Source: Imbricaverruca yamaguchii
Taxonomy: Eukaryota > Arthropoda > Thecostraca > Neoverrucidae
DNA: 64,000 nucleotides
Assembly: GCA_034440575.1 (NCBI GenBank)
Contig: JAOTOL010001367.1
Location: 310,001-374,000 of the forward strand
Direction: 5' to 3'
This document shows, one piece after another, positions 32,005-42,345 of this stretch. The notes beneath the pieces were generated by a model. The model had not been told where the DNA came from. It worked only from the letters and a program-made list of their open reading frames with translations, and did no database searches. The stretch's first letter is position 1. Each line of letters opens with the position of its first letter. A program made the position numbers and the translations under genes.

Positions 32005-32632
32005 GATTACACTGGCCTGCGTTTCATGAGCTCTCTGCATGGCTGGCCTTGAAGTCAATCATCACCAACTTCATGGGTAATCACAGAAGTGCGGAATACG
32101 TGAGGGCCGTCGATGAGTTGATGGACAGTTTTCAGCAACTTGGTGCTCGAATGTCGGTACAAATGCACTTCCTTAGGTCCCATCTAGATTATTTCCCAGA
32201 TAACTGTGGAGATTACAGTGAAGAGGAGGGAGAGTGCTTCCACAAAGACATATGGGTGATGGAAGAACGCTACCAAAGTCGGTGGGATGTGAACTTTCTG
32301 GCGGACTGTTGTTGGTGCCTGAAGAGGGATGTCCCATCTGCTCAACACAGTCGGAAGTCTCTGAAAAGGCCAGTTATTCCGCAGTAGTGTGTACTGTTGG
32401 GATGCGCTCTGAATACACGCATGGTCCATCTGTTTGGAGTTTAAACCTTTATTTATGCTTCTGTCGGATTCACTAGTAAACCTGTCAGAGCAATGTTTTG
32501 ATTCATATCAGTGAAATAACATATTTTGTAAAAATCGAGCTAATCGGGAAAAACGGATGTCATTTTCCGAATCAGCATGAAAAACTGACCTAAAAACAGC
32601 TGAGATACCCTTGACCTTATAAATCGCGCACA
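32005..32632 (+). pseudogene. Fragment of a transposon-like multi-copy protein, inserted into the 420-bp repeat
   Basis: The frame from about 32025 to 32387 contains AWLALKSIITNFMGNHRSAE, MSVQMHFLRSHLDYFPDN, and then ECFHKDIWVMEERYQSRWD and LADCCW. I recall this as the C-terminal region of a protein present in many near-identical copies in arthropod genomes, usually with FHQDI..ME.RYQGRW. Such abundance suggests a mobile element, but the family is not certain. The upstream part of the protein is absent. The fragment splits one copy of the 420-bp repeat. Confidence 0.6.
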
Positions 32633-33000
32633 CCAGTGTTATCGATAGGTACAGGCAGACATGCTCAGCTATCTGCAGGTGTAGGCTGATGTGATCAATC
32701 ATACATGGGTAGGCGTAGAATAACATAATCAGTGAGTAGTAGGCGTAGGCCAATATCATCCAACATCTTCCAGTTGTATTTTGATTAAGCAAAGTGGGTA
32801 AAATGCCTTCTGCAGCCGCTGCCATATTTTGATGCTGATCGTAGAGATAATGGAAAAAGAGATGGCCATCAAATGGAAAAGTGAAGTGATTCATTAGCTA
32901 CAGCCGCTATGGATTTTAGGTGGTTGACAAGGATTGTGGGGTAATTTCTGCATGGAATATCAGGCATATTGTAGAAATTTAATGAGTGAGATAAATATTA
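32633..33000. repeat. Tandem unit of about 420 bp, resumed copy 2 and start of copy 3
   Basis: Resumes with GGCAGACATGCTCAGCTATC and runs to GGATTTTAGGTGGTTGAC. A third start follows at about 32948 (GCATGGAATATCAGGCATAT). Together with 31480-32000 this shows a tandem duplication interrupted by the protein fragment. Confidence 0.7.
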
Positions 33001-33109
33001 CAGTTATCCTATTGCTTCAGCTGATTTGGAAAAAATGCTATGAGGGTCTGGTAGTATTGTGCTTGAGGGTATTTGTGAGACAATTTTCCAAACATTTTAT
33101 CCTCTTGAA

Positions 33110-33285
33110 ACAAACAAAGTGGTTAGGTTTGGCTAGGTTAGGTTAGTTTTTTACATTTAAAAATATTCTTCTTTCTTAATATAGGTGTTATTGTGCTTTT
33201 ACATGTTCACAAGACAAATATTACACATACTTCGTCTGCATGAAGCAAATAAATGGGCTAGGGTTGGATAGGTTAGGTTAGTAGG
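33110..33285 (+). repeat. Short TTAGG-like clusters
   Basis: GGTTAGGTTTGGCTAGGTTA at about 33121 and GGATAGGTTAGGTTAGTAGG at about 33267. These resemble the arthropod telomere pentamer but are only two to three units each. Confidence 0.5.
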
Positions 33286-34829
33286 TTTTTAAGCCACAAA
33301 ATATTTCATTTTTTAAATAAAAAATTGAAAATTATTTGTCTTCAAAAGCAGGTTATGCTTTGCTTGGTTGGTTTAGTTTTTGTTCAAAATTGGAATATTT
33401 TAAGAACATATATTGCTTAACACCTTTTAGGTTTGCCATTTTAACCCTAAGCATGGGACCCTAGGGAGCATCCCCCAATCAATTCGAGCCTGCCCATTCC
33501 TTTATGTATTTTGCACCCCCCATAAATAATTTTCAGAAATCAACACATGCCCACAGCTATCAAGATACTGGTAGCTCTGTCCAGAATTGGTGCACATACA
33601 TTGGAATGTTTATTGCGGCAAGCAGGGCGACTGGCAGTAATCAGCGTACCGTTTCTGCTTGCAGTCTTCACTCCACAACTTCCTGCTCTTGTCGATCGCC
33701 GAGAGGCTTGATCAATTCGTCCCTGACGACCATATGCTTTGACTGGACATACAATTAAATATAACGTAGTAGCTACCAGTGACTATCGCCCACTTCGTCA
33801 TCAGCAATTTGTACCAGGGTTACGCCCAACTACACCTTTCAAGGAGGGAAACTGAATTAGCAACTTCGAACACGTAATTACTATATTACTGCTATTGCTG
33901 GCTATTGTTGGGCGATATTCTCTTGCCTCCCTCATACGCCTCAATGAAAATATTCCCGGCCTATGCTCAGGTGCGCCAGCATACAAAATACAGATTCAGG
34001 ATGGCAGTCCTTATAGTAGCAGATGGTAGTCCTAAACAAAAATCAAATAATGTGCAAAACTACACGGGCAGCGCATTAACTCCTTATGTCTTAGGCGCAG
34101 CGAAACTGAAGCATGCATGATGCTACCAATCATACCATATTAGAGGAAAAAGTTGTGACGCCATGAAGGCGAACTTTAATGTACCTTCAAATTAAAGGTA
34201 TCTTAAGTCAAATGTCCGGCTGTCAAATCAAAGCAGTTCAAGACCGCTCTCGGACAGCTTTGTGCCCTGTGTGGTTCAGCCAAAATAGGCATCGTAGCAT
34301 CCCACATCCTACCCTTCCCTCGCAGTATTACAATTCCTAAGCCTTAAAGTTATCCCTGATTCACATCAGGCCTCCGATATTCCGAAATGCCACATAAATT
34401 CCTCCACTCGCAGCCTCTCGCCGCGAACTACGTACCCATCTTTGCCACAGCCACGCTTCCTCTCAAAAGGACGAAAGTGAAGACAAACTCTTCCCTGGGA
34501 CGCTCGATTTGGATACAAGAACTAGCGGCGCAGACGATCTGCATTCCGAACTTTCAGGCTGAGTTCCCGGTGTGAGAAGCAATGATAGTCCCCATCAGCA
34601 GAACTACGCCTGATCCGGACGGTGCGGAAAGGGGGACACGCAGGGCCTGCAGTACGTCTCTGCAGGTGTCGGGTCGGTGGTGCAGCTTCCGCTAGGCAAG
34701 CCGGCGTCCTGGTCCTTTTTTAATAGTCCGTGGGGCTTTGTTTTTGGTCATATATGGAAGTGCGTGCGCTCGTTCGGCAACGTGAGATGTTCCACCAACA
34801 GGGGATCTTGGGGAAAAGTATGCTGTCGT
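33286..34829. other. Intron 5-6, includes a copy of the CATGGGACC-type degenerate repeat
   Basis: At about 33435-33560 a segment reads AAGCATGGGACCCTAGGGAG, then CATCCCCC and AATTTTCAGAAATCAACA. It is related to copies at 45.1-46.2 kb. No gene recognised in the rest. Confidence 0.5.
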
Positions 34830-35039
34830 GACAGCAGAACGTCAAGGGGCGGGGATGGCCGAGTGGTTAAGGTGCTGGGCTCTGGGTACCAAGGGTCCCG
34901 GGTTCGACACTAGCGCCGCTCGGGACATTTCCCAATCCCGCGGCCTACCGGCGAAACAGTGTGGGCGGCGCCATTAGCCGTGAATGTGCATAAAGTGCAT
35001 CGTAAACTACCCAATAAACAACAGACAGCAGGACGCCAA
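34830..35039 (+). mobile_element. SINE family 1, full length, with imperfect 16-bp TSD
   Basis: Body at 34846-35023, from GGGGCGGGGATGGCCGAGTG to the CCCAATAAACAACA tail. TSDs GACAGCAGAACGTCAA (34830-34845) and GACAGCAGGACGCCAA (35024-35039) differ at two positions. Confidence 0.93.
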
Positions 35040-35514
35040 ACATCCGCGGAACTACGCGGGGCGGGCGACGCCCTCGCACGACCGGCCGGGAGAGGTTCAC
35101 CACCTCGATCGCACTACGGCGCCGCCCAGCCCTCGATCACGGTCAGCCTTCCAGCACTGCGCTGCGACTGCCAGTGGGAGCGTTTCCTGCATTACGTCCG
35201 CACCACACCACGTCGCACAGCTACTAATGGTCATCGCGATACCTCGCCACAGGAGATGTATCCCTAGTCCATCCCGAATCCAACAGGCCTGAAGTTCAAC
35301 GCTCATTCCCATGTGGTCACCGTAAAGAAAACGCTGTTCACTTGACTGCCCGTTGCATAGTTAGTTATGTCCCATTTGGTAATTTCGAATTGTTCAATGT
35401 CATGCTAAACAAACCTGGATCTGAATCCGAGCATGCATCCCGCGTCGTACCGTGTAAAAACCGCCGGCCAGCAGCGCAACAGCCCGCCAGGGGGGGGGGG
35501 GGGGCAGTACGCAC

Positions 35515-35626
35515 CTGTGGCATGCACGACTGCAGGTCGGGGTTGGCCAGAATCATGCTGCACGAGCTGTCGCGGCTGGCGCCGGCGTAGCCGGAGTCGC
35601 AGCCGCTGTCGCTGTCCTCGGCCAGC
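35515..35626 (-). CDS. trio: trio exon 5 (linker/spectrin)
   Basis: Encodes the last base of Arg233 and residues 234-270, LAEDSDSGCDSGYAG to LQSCMPQ, 112 nt, phase 2 in and 0 out. The acceptor is GTGTCGACAG. The donor is CCACAG followed by GTGCGT. A Ser/Gly/Asp-rich stretch before DLQSCMPQ occupies the same place as the variable NSGSGNADLQNLLP segment of TRIO. A long C run (sense) follows the donor by 9 bp. Confidence 0.9.
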
Positions 35627-35639
35627 CTGTCGACACGGC

Positions 35640-36545
35640 ACCTCACGTCACGTCACGGCGGGAGATCGGCCGGGGTCAGAACAGGCGACACGGCACATCA
35701 CGTCACGGCGGAGATCAGGCAAGGCATACTAGGAGGTACGTCAGAACAGGCGACACGGCACCTCACGTCACGGCGGGAGATCAGGCAAGGCATACTAGGA
35801 GGTACGTCAGAACAGGCGACACGGCACTCACGTCACGGCGGGAGATCAGGCAAGGAAGACCAGGAGGTACGTCAGAACAGGCGACACGGCACATCACGTC
35901 ACGGCGGGAGATCAGGCAAGGAAGACCAGGAGGTACGTCAGAACAGGCGACACGGCACATCACGTCACGGCGGGAGATCAGGCAAGGAAGACCAGGAGGT
36001 ACGTCAGAACAGGCGACACGGCACATCACGTCACGGCGGGAGATCAGGCAAGGAAGACCAGGAGGTACGTCAGAACAGGCGACACGGCACCTCACGTCAC
36101 GGCGGGAGATCAGGCAAGGAAGACCAGGAGGTACGTCAGAACAGGCGACACGGCACCTCACGTCACGGCGGGAGATCAGGCAAGGAAGACCAGGAGGTAC
36201 GTCAGAACAGGCGATACGGCACATCACGTCACGGCGGGAGATAGGAAGGGAGACCAGGAGGTACGTCAGAACAGGCGACACGGCACCTCATGTCACGGCG
36301 CGAGATCAGGCAAGGAAGACCAGGAGGTACGTCAGAACAGGCGACACGGCACATCACGTCACGGCGGGAGATCAGGCAAGGAAGACCAGGAGGTACGTCA
36401 GAACAGGCGATGAGGTACGTCAGAACAGGCGATACGGCACCTCATGTCACGGCGCGAGATCGGGCACGGCATACTAGGAGGTACGTCAGAACAGACGACA
36501 CGGCACATCACGTCACGGCGCGACATCGGGCACGGCTGACCAGAA
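35640..36545 (-). repeat. Minisatellite, about 65-bp unit, related to exon 5 acceptor region
   Basis: Sense units read GCCGTGTCGCCTGTTCTGAC, then GTACCTCC and TGATCTCCCGCCGTGACGTG. The real acceptor context is TGCCGTGTCGACAG, so each unit carries a mutated version of the exon 5 3' splice site (GTCGCCTG in place of GTCGACAG). About 13 copies start next to the exon. Confidence 0.85.
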
Positions 36546-36607
36546 GGCAAGACGTCACACGTGAAAAAATGAGATATGGCACCTCACGTTAGACCAGGAA
36601 GTAATGT

Positions 36608-36611
<4 letters not shown>

Positions 36612-36673
<62 letters not shown>
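36612..36673. repeat. (AT)n microsatellite
   Basis: About 31 AT dinucleotides in intron 4-5. Confidence 0.98.
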
Positions 36674-36676
<3 letters not shown>

Positions 36677-37230
36677 TGACATCAAGCTTGTGCCTCACCC
36701 TGTGCCCCAGGCTGTCAGCCTGTCGGCCAGCAGCCACCTCAACCCACAACAGGCCACGCACATGACTTGGATTCCATTGGCAAACTTATACGATATACTG
36801 CACGTCAAATTATCGTTCCAACCTAGTGTCGGGATTTTCCAGTCATGGTTTCTCGTACGAGACTTATGTGCCTGCTTGCAATATAACCCACAAGATTGCA
36901 TTGCAAGACGATGTCCTTAAACTCGCAGCGCCCCCACCCTCATCGTCTCCATCTCACCGCCGTGCGACGCGGGCATAAACAACTCCCAGCCTTTCCTCGA
37001 CTCGATGGCGCTGCATCCCATGCCGTGTGCACCTGAGCCGCCGAGAGTTCCACACACGCTGGCCAGCTGACTACCGACCGCCACGGTCCGACCACCTGCC
37101 GACTGGCCGCCGGCAGGTGGCGTCCACGTGGGTCCGGGGGTCGGCTGCAGCCTCAGCAGTCAGCCCCGGTCAGTCAGTAGGTGGAGACCTACCCCCGCAT
37201 CAGGCGGTCGCGCAGCCTGTCCTCTGCCGG
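36674..37230. other. Intron 4-5, nothing seen
   Basis: Unique sequence between the microsatellite and the exon 4 donor array. Confidence 0.45.
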
Positions 37231-38121
37231 CCAGCAGTCCACCCACCTCTGCAGCAGACGCTGGCCCAGCAGTCCACCCACCTCTGCAGCAGCCGCTGGC
37301 CCAGCAGTCCACCCACCTCTGCAGCAGCTGCTGACCCAGCAGTCCACCCACCTCTGCAGCAGCCGCTGGCCCAGCAGTCCACCCACCTCTGCAGCAGCTG
37401 CTGGCCCAGCAGTCCGCCCACCTCTGCAGCAGCCGCTGGCCCAGCAGTCCGCCCACCTCTGCAGCAGCCGCTGGCCCAGCAGTCCACCCACCTCTGCAGC
37501 AGCCGCTGGCCCAGCAGTCCACCCACCTCTGCAGCAGCCGCTGGCCCAGCAGTCCGCCCACCTCTGCAGCAGCCGCTGGCCCAGCAGTCCACCCACCTCT
37601 GCAGCAGCCGCTGGCCCAGCAGTCCACCCACCTCTGCAGCAGCCGCTGGCCCAGCAGTCCACCCACCTCTGCAGCAGCTGCTGGCCCAGCAGTCCACCCA
37701 CCTCTGCAGCAGCCGCTGGCCCAGCAGTCCACCCACCTCTGCAGCAGCCGCTGGCCCAGCAGTCCACCCACCTCTGCAGCAGCCGCTGGCCCAGCAGTCC
37801 ACCCACCTCTGCAGCAGACGCTGGCCCAGCAGTCCACCCACCTCTGCAGCAGCCGCTGGCCCAGCAGTCCACCCACCTCTGCAGCAGCTGCTGACCCAGC
37901 AGTCCACCCACCTCTGCAGCAGCCGCTGGCCCAGCAGTCCACCCACCTCTGCAGCAGCTGCTGACCCAGCAGTCCACCCACCTCTGCAGCAGCCGCTGGC
38001 CCAGCAGTTCACCCACCTCTGCAGCAGCTGCTGACCCAGCAGTCCACCCACCTCTGCAGCAGCCGCTGGCCCAGCAGTCCACCCACCTCTGCAGCAGCCG
38101 CTGGCCCAGCAGTCCACCCAC
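37231..38121 (-). repeat. Tandem array of exon 4 3' edge plus 5' splice site, 35-bp unit, about 25 copies
   Basis: Sense units read GGCTGCTGCAGAGGTGGGTG then GACTGCTGGGCCAGC. CTGCAGAG|GTGGGT is the exact end and donor of exon 4. The units are so uniform that only a few positions vary (CGG/CTG, GAC/GCC, CCA/CCG). 35 is not a multiple of three and no frame has a stop. The exon 4 reading frame therefore stays open for the whole array to 37200. Confidence 0.96.
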
Positions 38122-38333
38122 CTCTGCAGCAGCTGCTGACCCAGCTTGTCCATCTCGAGGGCGCTGTTCTTGAACACCTTGTTGCGCAGCTCGGCGTGAC
38201 GGTCAATGGCGCGACGCGCGGCGGCCACGTCGCCAGGAGCTGTGGCCGGCCCTGTCTCGTGACTGAGCTCCTCCCGCAGGTCATCCATCCGGTCCAGCAC
38301 CTCTGTCGTCTGCCAGAGGAACTCCTCCACCGC
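38122..38333 (-). CDS. trio: trio exon 4 (start of spectrin repeats)
   Basis: Encodes residues 163-232 plus two bases of Arg233, AVEEFLWQTTEVLDRMDD to MDKLGQQLLQ, 212 nt, phase 0 in and 2 out. The acceptor is CCGGCAG. The donor is CTGCAGAG followed by GTGGGT. It matches TRIO AFEEYISNA....LSRLEELQ through GQKLLQR. Unique in the window in having tandem arrays founded by both of its edges. The boundaries chosen are those that keep phase with exons 3 and 5. Confidence 0.93.
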
Positions 38334-39362
38334 CTGCCGGTCCGGACAGGTCAGGTCAAGTCAGGTCATCCATCCGGTCCAGCACCTCTGTCGTCTGCCA
38401 GAGGAACTCCTCCACCGCCTGCCGGTCCGGTCAGGTCAGGTCAGGTCAGGTCAGGTCAGGTCATCCATCCGGTCCAGCACCTCTGTCGTCTGCCAGAGGA
38501 ACTCCTCCACCGCCTGCCGGTCCGGTCAGGTCAGGTCAGGTCAGGTCAGGTCATCCATCCGGTCCAGATGTGGGGGAATTATGCACCTCTGTCGTCTGCC
38601 AGAGGAACTCCTCCACCGCCTGCCGGTCCGGTCAGGTCAGGTCAGGTCAGGTCATCCATCCGGTCCAACCCCTCTGTCATCTGCCAGAGGAACTCCTCCA
38701 CCGCCTGCCGGTCCGGTCCGGTCAGGTCAAGTCAGGTCATCCATCCGGTCCAGCACCTCTGTCGTCTGCCAGAGGAACTCCTCCACCGCCTGCCGGTCCG
38801 GACAGGTCAGGTCAGGTCAGGTCATGCATCCGGTCCAGCATCTCTGTCATCTGCCAGAGGAATTCCTCAAACGCCTGTCGGTCCGGTCAGGTCAGGTCAG
38901 GTCAGGTCAGGTCATCCGGTCCAACCCCTCTGTCATCTGCCAGAGGAACTCCTCCACCGCCTGCCGGTCCGGTCAGGCCAGGTCAGGTCAGGTCAGGTCA
39001 GGTCATCCATCCGGTCCAGCACCTCTGTCGTCTGCCAGAGGAACTCCTCCACCGCCTGCCGGTCCGGTCAGGTCAGGTCAGGTCATCCATCCGGTCCAGC
39101 ACCTCTGTCGTCTGCCAGAGGAACTCCTCCACCGCCTGCGCGGTCCGGCCAGGTCAGGTCAGGTCAGGTCAGGTCAGGTCATGCATCCGGTCCAGCATCT
39201 CTGTCATCTGCCAGAGGAATTCCTCAAACGCCTGTCGGTCAGGGCAAGCCAGGTCAGGTCAGGTCATGCATCCGGTCCAGCACCTCTGTCGTCTGCCAGA
39301 GGAACTCCTCCAACGCCTGCCGGTCCGGGCAGGTCAGGTTAGGTCATGTCATGCATCCGGCC
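38334..39362 (-). repeat. Tandem array of exon 4 acceptor plus 5' edge, about 11 extra copies
   Basis: Sense units of about 75-105 bp carry GGTCCGGCAG|GCGGTGGAGG and the following exon bases to GGATGGATGACCTG. Then come two to six GACCT pentamers. Unit length varies mainly by pentamer number. In every unit the exon frame runs into ACC or ACT then TGA right after the DDL codons, unlike the real exon which continues CTGCGGGAG. Some units have AAACGCCTGTCGG changes. Confidence 0.95.
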
Positions 39363-39386
39363 CAGCACTTTCCTTCATATGTTTAA

Positions 39387-39652
39387 AATTTCAGAAGTTT
39401 TCCGCTACACGCACGGTCTAGGTGATTCGATTTCCAGACTTAATGTAAACACGAATGAAAAATGAAAGCCTGAAAGTCGGTGAAATTCCTTCACCGACGA
39501 CCACGCCCGCTGAGCTTAACCTGGCACGTAGCTTAACCTAGCCTGGCACGTAATACCAGGTTCAAAGGAGGTGAGCTTTCATTTTCCATTCGTGTTTACA
39601 TTAAGTCTGGAAATCGAATCACCTAGACCGTACGTGTAGCGGAAAACTTTCA
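39387..39652. mobile_element. MITE-like element with about 75-bp inverted arms
   Basis: Left arm 39387-39468 and right arm 39571-39652 are near-perfect reverse complements (GTTTTCCGCTACACG ... GATTCGATTTCCAGACTTAA and its complement). The loop of about 100 bp has GCTTAACCTGGCACGTA repeated. No coding capacity and no secure TSD. The transcript would fold into a long hairpin. Confidence 0.85.
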
Positions 39653-39659
39653 GAGTGCA

Positions 39660-40632
39660 TCACCAGGTTAACTATGGCCTGGCGGAGAAACCACCGCGTG
39701 TGCCGCATTCCTCCTAGCAAACGAACAGCATCACGTATGCCACATCCCGGTATCTTCTCGCAGTTAGCAATTCCCCGAGCAGAATCAGAATCGGAATCGG
39801 AATAATTTTATTCAGAAAAGCACGTGCCAAATGAAACTCCTCTGTACCGCACCGTAGGAGGCAATTCAGATTCCGTTATTGAGACGAGAGATGCCTTCTT
39901 CGTCTTGTTCCATGGTCTTGGCACGTCAGTCTTACTCTTCGCACCCTCACCGTCCTTTAATTAACGGCAAGTTATGCTATCTTCTCAGCTAATTCCATTT
40001 TCCAAGAGTAATTCGATTACAACTGGGCCAGTCAATGTTGTGTAACCAAATGTGTATCGAGTTGAATCAACGAACGGATCCCTGGCGTTCGCTTCTCCGC
40101 CATTTGTTAAACATATTTGCATTTCTACCACGTGCCACGAACTTGCTGCTCGTCCTTGAATGGCTCATTCACCAGCTGCCAAATCGCTATGGTGAACAGA
40201 AATAACTTCAGCACGCCACCGTGCATAGCTATGGCTGTTTCTGACTCAAACACGTGGCATACAAACACCAAGAAAAACGAACTAACATTCATACACACAT
40301 GCATATGCACACCGGGATATATGTATGCGGCATCGCATTCAAACAGAAAGTTGGGCGGTGTAAGCCTGCCAACCCTGCAGTCACATGGTGGCGGTTTAGC
40401 CCCACAATCCTAAAACAGGTCGGAAAGGGGCCGGGAGCTTATAACGGCACTGGTCTTACCAGATCCGCCTTCCGCTTATTAGACCATACGCTGCGTGACG
40501 CGAATAACAGGACCTCAGTCAACAAATCACGGGGCGAATCCGCTCGGTACCATGCACCAACAAGTAAACGCATGCATACCATGCTGAACACGTGACTCGA
40601 AACACACAATTCGCCTGCCTTGCATGGCTGTC
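39660..40632. other. Intron 3-4, no gene seen
   Basis: Unique sequence of mixed composition. ORFs up to 113 codons lack support. Confidence 0.5.
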
Positions 40633-40823
40633 GACTCACCGTTCGGAGGGGACGAGTAGCATAGGGGTAAGTTGCTCGTCTCACAAACGAAAGGTTGTGG
40701 GTTCGAGTCTCACCTGTCGCTACTCTTTGCCCGCGACCAATCGGCGTGAGAGATTGGCGACGCTACATGACATAAGGGTCGATGTGTCGTAAAACCAATT
40801 ACCGACTGACTCACCGTTCGGAG
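40633..40823 (+). mobile_element. SINE family 2 inserted at exon 3 5' splice site, with perfect 16-bp TSD
   Basis: Body at 40649-40807 on the plus strand (head GGGACGAGTAGCATAGGGG, B box GTTGTGGGTTCGAGTC, body GCGACCAATCGGCGTGAGAG). TSD GACTCACCGTTCGGAG at 40633-40648 and 40808-40823. In the sense direction the right copy is the last 8-9 bases of trio exon 3 plus GTGAGTC, so an identical donor lies on each side of the SINE. Antisense to trio, unlike the insertions at exons 13 and 18. Confidence 0.95.
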
Positions 40824-40928
40824 TTCCACCCAGGTGGAGTGATCGTAGGGGTACGACCCGCCCAGGTCAGCCGTCAGCTGGCCGGGGTCGATCGCCTTGT
40901 GAAGCCCGTCCAGACCCACCAGGTTGGT
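40815..40928 (-). CDS. trio: trio exon 3 (end of SEC14 domain)
   Basis: Encodes residues 125-162, TNLVGLDGLHKAIDPGQL to STWVELRT, 38 codons, phase 0 at both ends. The acceptor is CCTCCGGCAG. The donor is CGAACG followed by GTGAGT. It aligns with TRIO TNMVSLEGLTKVVDPSQL and the EWIEIR end. The donor and the last exon bases are duplicated at 40633-40648. Confidence 0.95.
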
Positions 40929-40975
40929 CTGCCGGAGGAAGGTCTGCCTCAGAGGAGAACTACATGGCGATGGCC

Positions 40976-41020
40976 ATGTTAGTTAGTCATTTGAGCTTCA
41001 GGGCACTTCGACCAGTTTTG
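40976..41020 (-). mobile_element. Short tail-domain element, truncated, upstream of exon 3
   Basis: GTTAGTTAGTCATTTGAGCT then TCAGGGCACTTCGACC. It starts about 50 bp upstream of the exon 3 acceptor and runs into the CGACCATT repeat. Confidence 0.5.
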
Positions 41021-41021
41021 A

Positions 41022-41176
41022 CCATTCGACCATACGACCATACGACCATTCGACCATTCGACCATTCGAACATTCGAACATTCGACCATTCGACCATTCG
41101 ACCATTCGAACATTCGACCATTCGACCATTCGACCGTTCGAGCATTTGAGCATTCGACCATTTGAGCATTTGAGCC
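41022..41176 (+). repeat. CGACCATT/CGAACATT short tandem repeat
   Basis: About 18 units of 8-9 bp (CATTCGACCATTCGACC), interrupted by CATACGACC and CATTTGAGC variants. Confidence 0.95.
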
Positions 41177-41194
41177 CAGCGATGACCATGCCGC

Positions 41195-41640
41195 TCAATT
41201 GTTGCACTGCCGGCGGCGCGGCGACACAAGTCAGCGGACCGGCCCGCAAACATAGCCGTCGCATGGCTCACAATCTCGGCCGACGGCTCGCCGTCGGCGT
41301 CCGCGATCATCGCCGCGTCATAAACAGGACCCTTGCGGGTGGGGGGGGGGGGGGGGAGCGTTGCGCCTGCCGAGCTGTTTAGCACACTCGCGGCCACACA
41401 GGCGGCGGCTCTGAGAAACCGCTCCGGGCCGGGAGCACCCTCCGGGCGGCACAAACACACGCCCGCTGCGGCAACACGGCAGCACGGCGGCCGCTCGAGA
41501 ATTGGTGCGCCAGATGGCCCGGAGTTCCGGTCACTGCGCCACACCGCCGGATCAGTTCGGTCCCACTGTGGGGCGCACTGGCGACTCCATGCTCACGACG
41601 ACAGCGGCAGTCCGCTCGGCACCCGCTCCTGGAGTGGACG
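41195..41640. other. CpG-rich block in intron 2-3
   Basis: High CG density with a G run at 41339-41356. No exon found that is both family-like and splice-consistent. Confidence 0.35.
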
Positions 41641-41684
41641 ATGAAGACACGATTATCAAGAATTTCTATCGTATTTGTTTACAA

Positions 41685-41965
41685 ACACGCTGCCAGGGGA
41701 GCAGTGGTGAGCGGCCCACACCTCGACTCCAGACACGCTGTCAGGGAAGCAGTGGTGAGAGGCCTGCACCTCGACTCCAGACACGCTGTCAGGGAAGCAG
41801 TGGTGAGAGGCCTGCACCTCGACTCCAGACACGCTGTCAGGGAAGCAGTGGTGAGAGGCCTGCACCTCGACTCCAGACACGCTGTCAGGGAAAGTGGTGA
41901 GAGTGGTGGGCCGCACCTCGACTTGCAGGGAAGCAGTGATGAGCGGCCTGCACCTCGACTCCAGG
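41685..41965 (-). repeat. Minisatellite, 48-bp unit, five copies
   Basis: Plus-strand units carry CAGGGAAGCAGTGGTGAGAG and CACCTCGACTCCAGACACGC. In the sense direction each unit has CACTGCTTCCCTGACAG, an acceptor-like string, followed by GTCGAG|GTGCAG, donor-like. Intron 2-3. Confidence 0.92.
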
Positions 41966-41979
41966 CCATACTGCACCAT

Positions 41980-42345
41980 ACATACTGGCGTGATACTGAC
42001 GTGATGCTGACGTGATACTGGCTGGACACTGACGGGTACCGGCGGGACATTACCGTAACACGAACGGGATGCTGTCGGGCGCGGACGAGATACCGGTGGC
42101 ACACTGACTGGCATGGGTGGCTGTGACGTGACGGGACGCTGAAAAAACACTGGATGGATGCTGAAGTAACAACGGAGGGATACTGGAGAGACACTGACCG
42201 GACACTGACGGGATGCCGACTGGATACTGACGTGGAGGAGCACTTGTGGAACGCTGACGGGATGCTGACGGGACAGTGGCGAGCACGAGAGTCAAAACGC
42301 TGACGGGATATTAACGGGACACGAACGGGGCTCTGGAGGGATATC
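41980..42345 (+). repeat. Degenerate 10-12 bp repeat, GATACTGACG/GGACGCTGAC
   Basis: Repeated words such as GATACTGACGTGATGCTGAC with high divergence, in intron 2-3. Low-complexity decay of an old array. Confidence 0.6.

Noticed and set aside
33110..33285. Interstitial telomere repeat
   Set aside because: Only two to three TTAGG-like units in each cluster; too short to claim a telomeric origin.
37200..38330. 376-codon minus frame as a single gene
   Set aside because: Only its first 212 nt are trio exon 4. The remainder is the donor array read through. Kept as a finding, not a CDS.
38196..39421. Plus-strand frames of 253-396 codons
   Set aside because: Antisense shadow of the exon 4 acceptor array.
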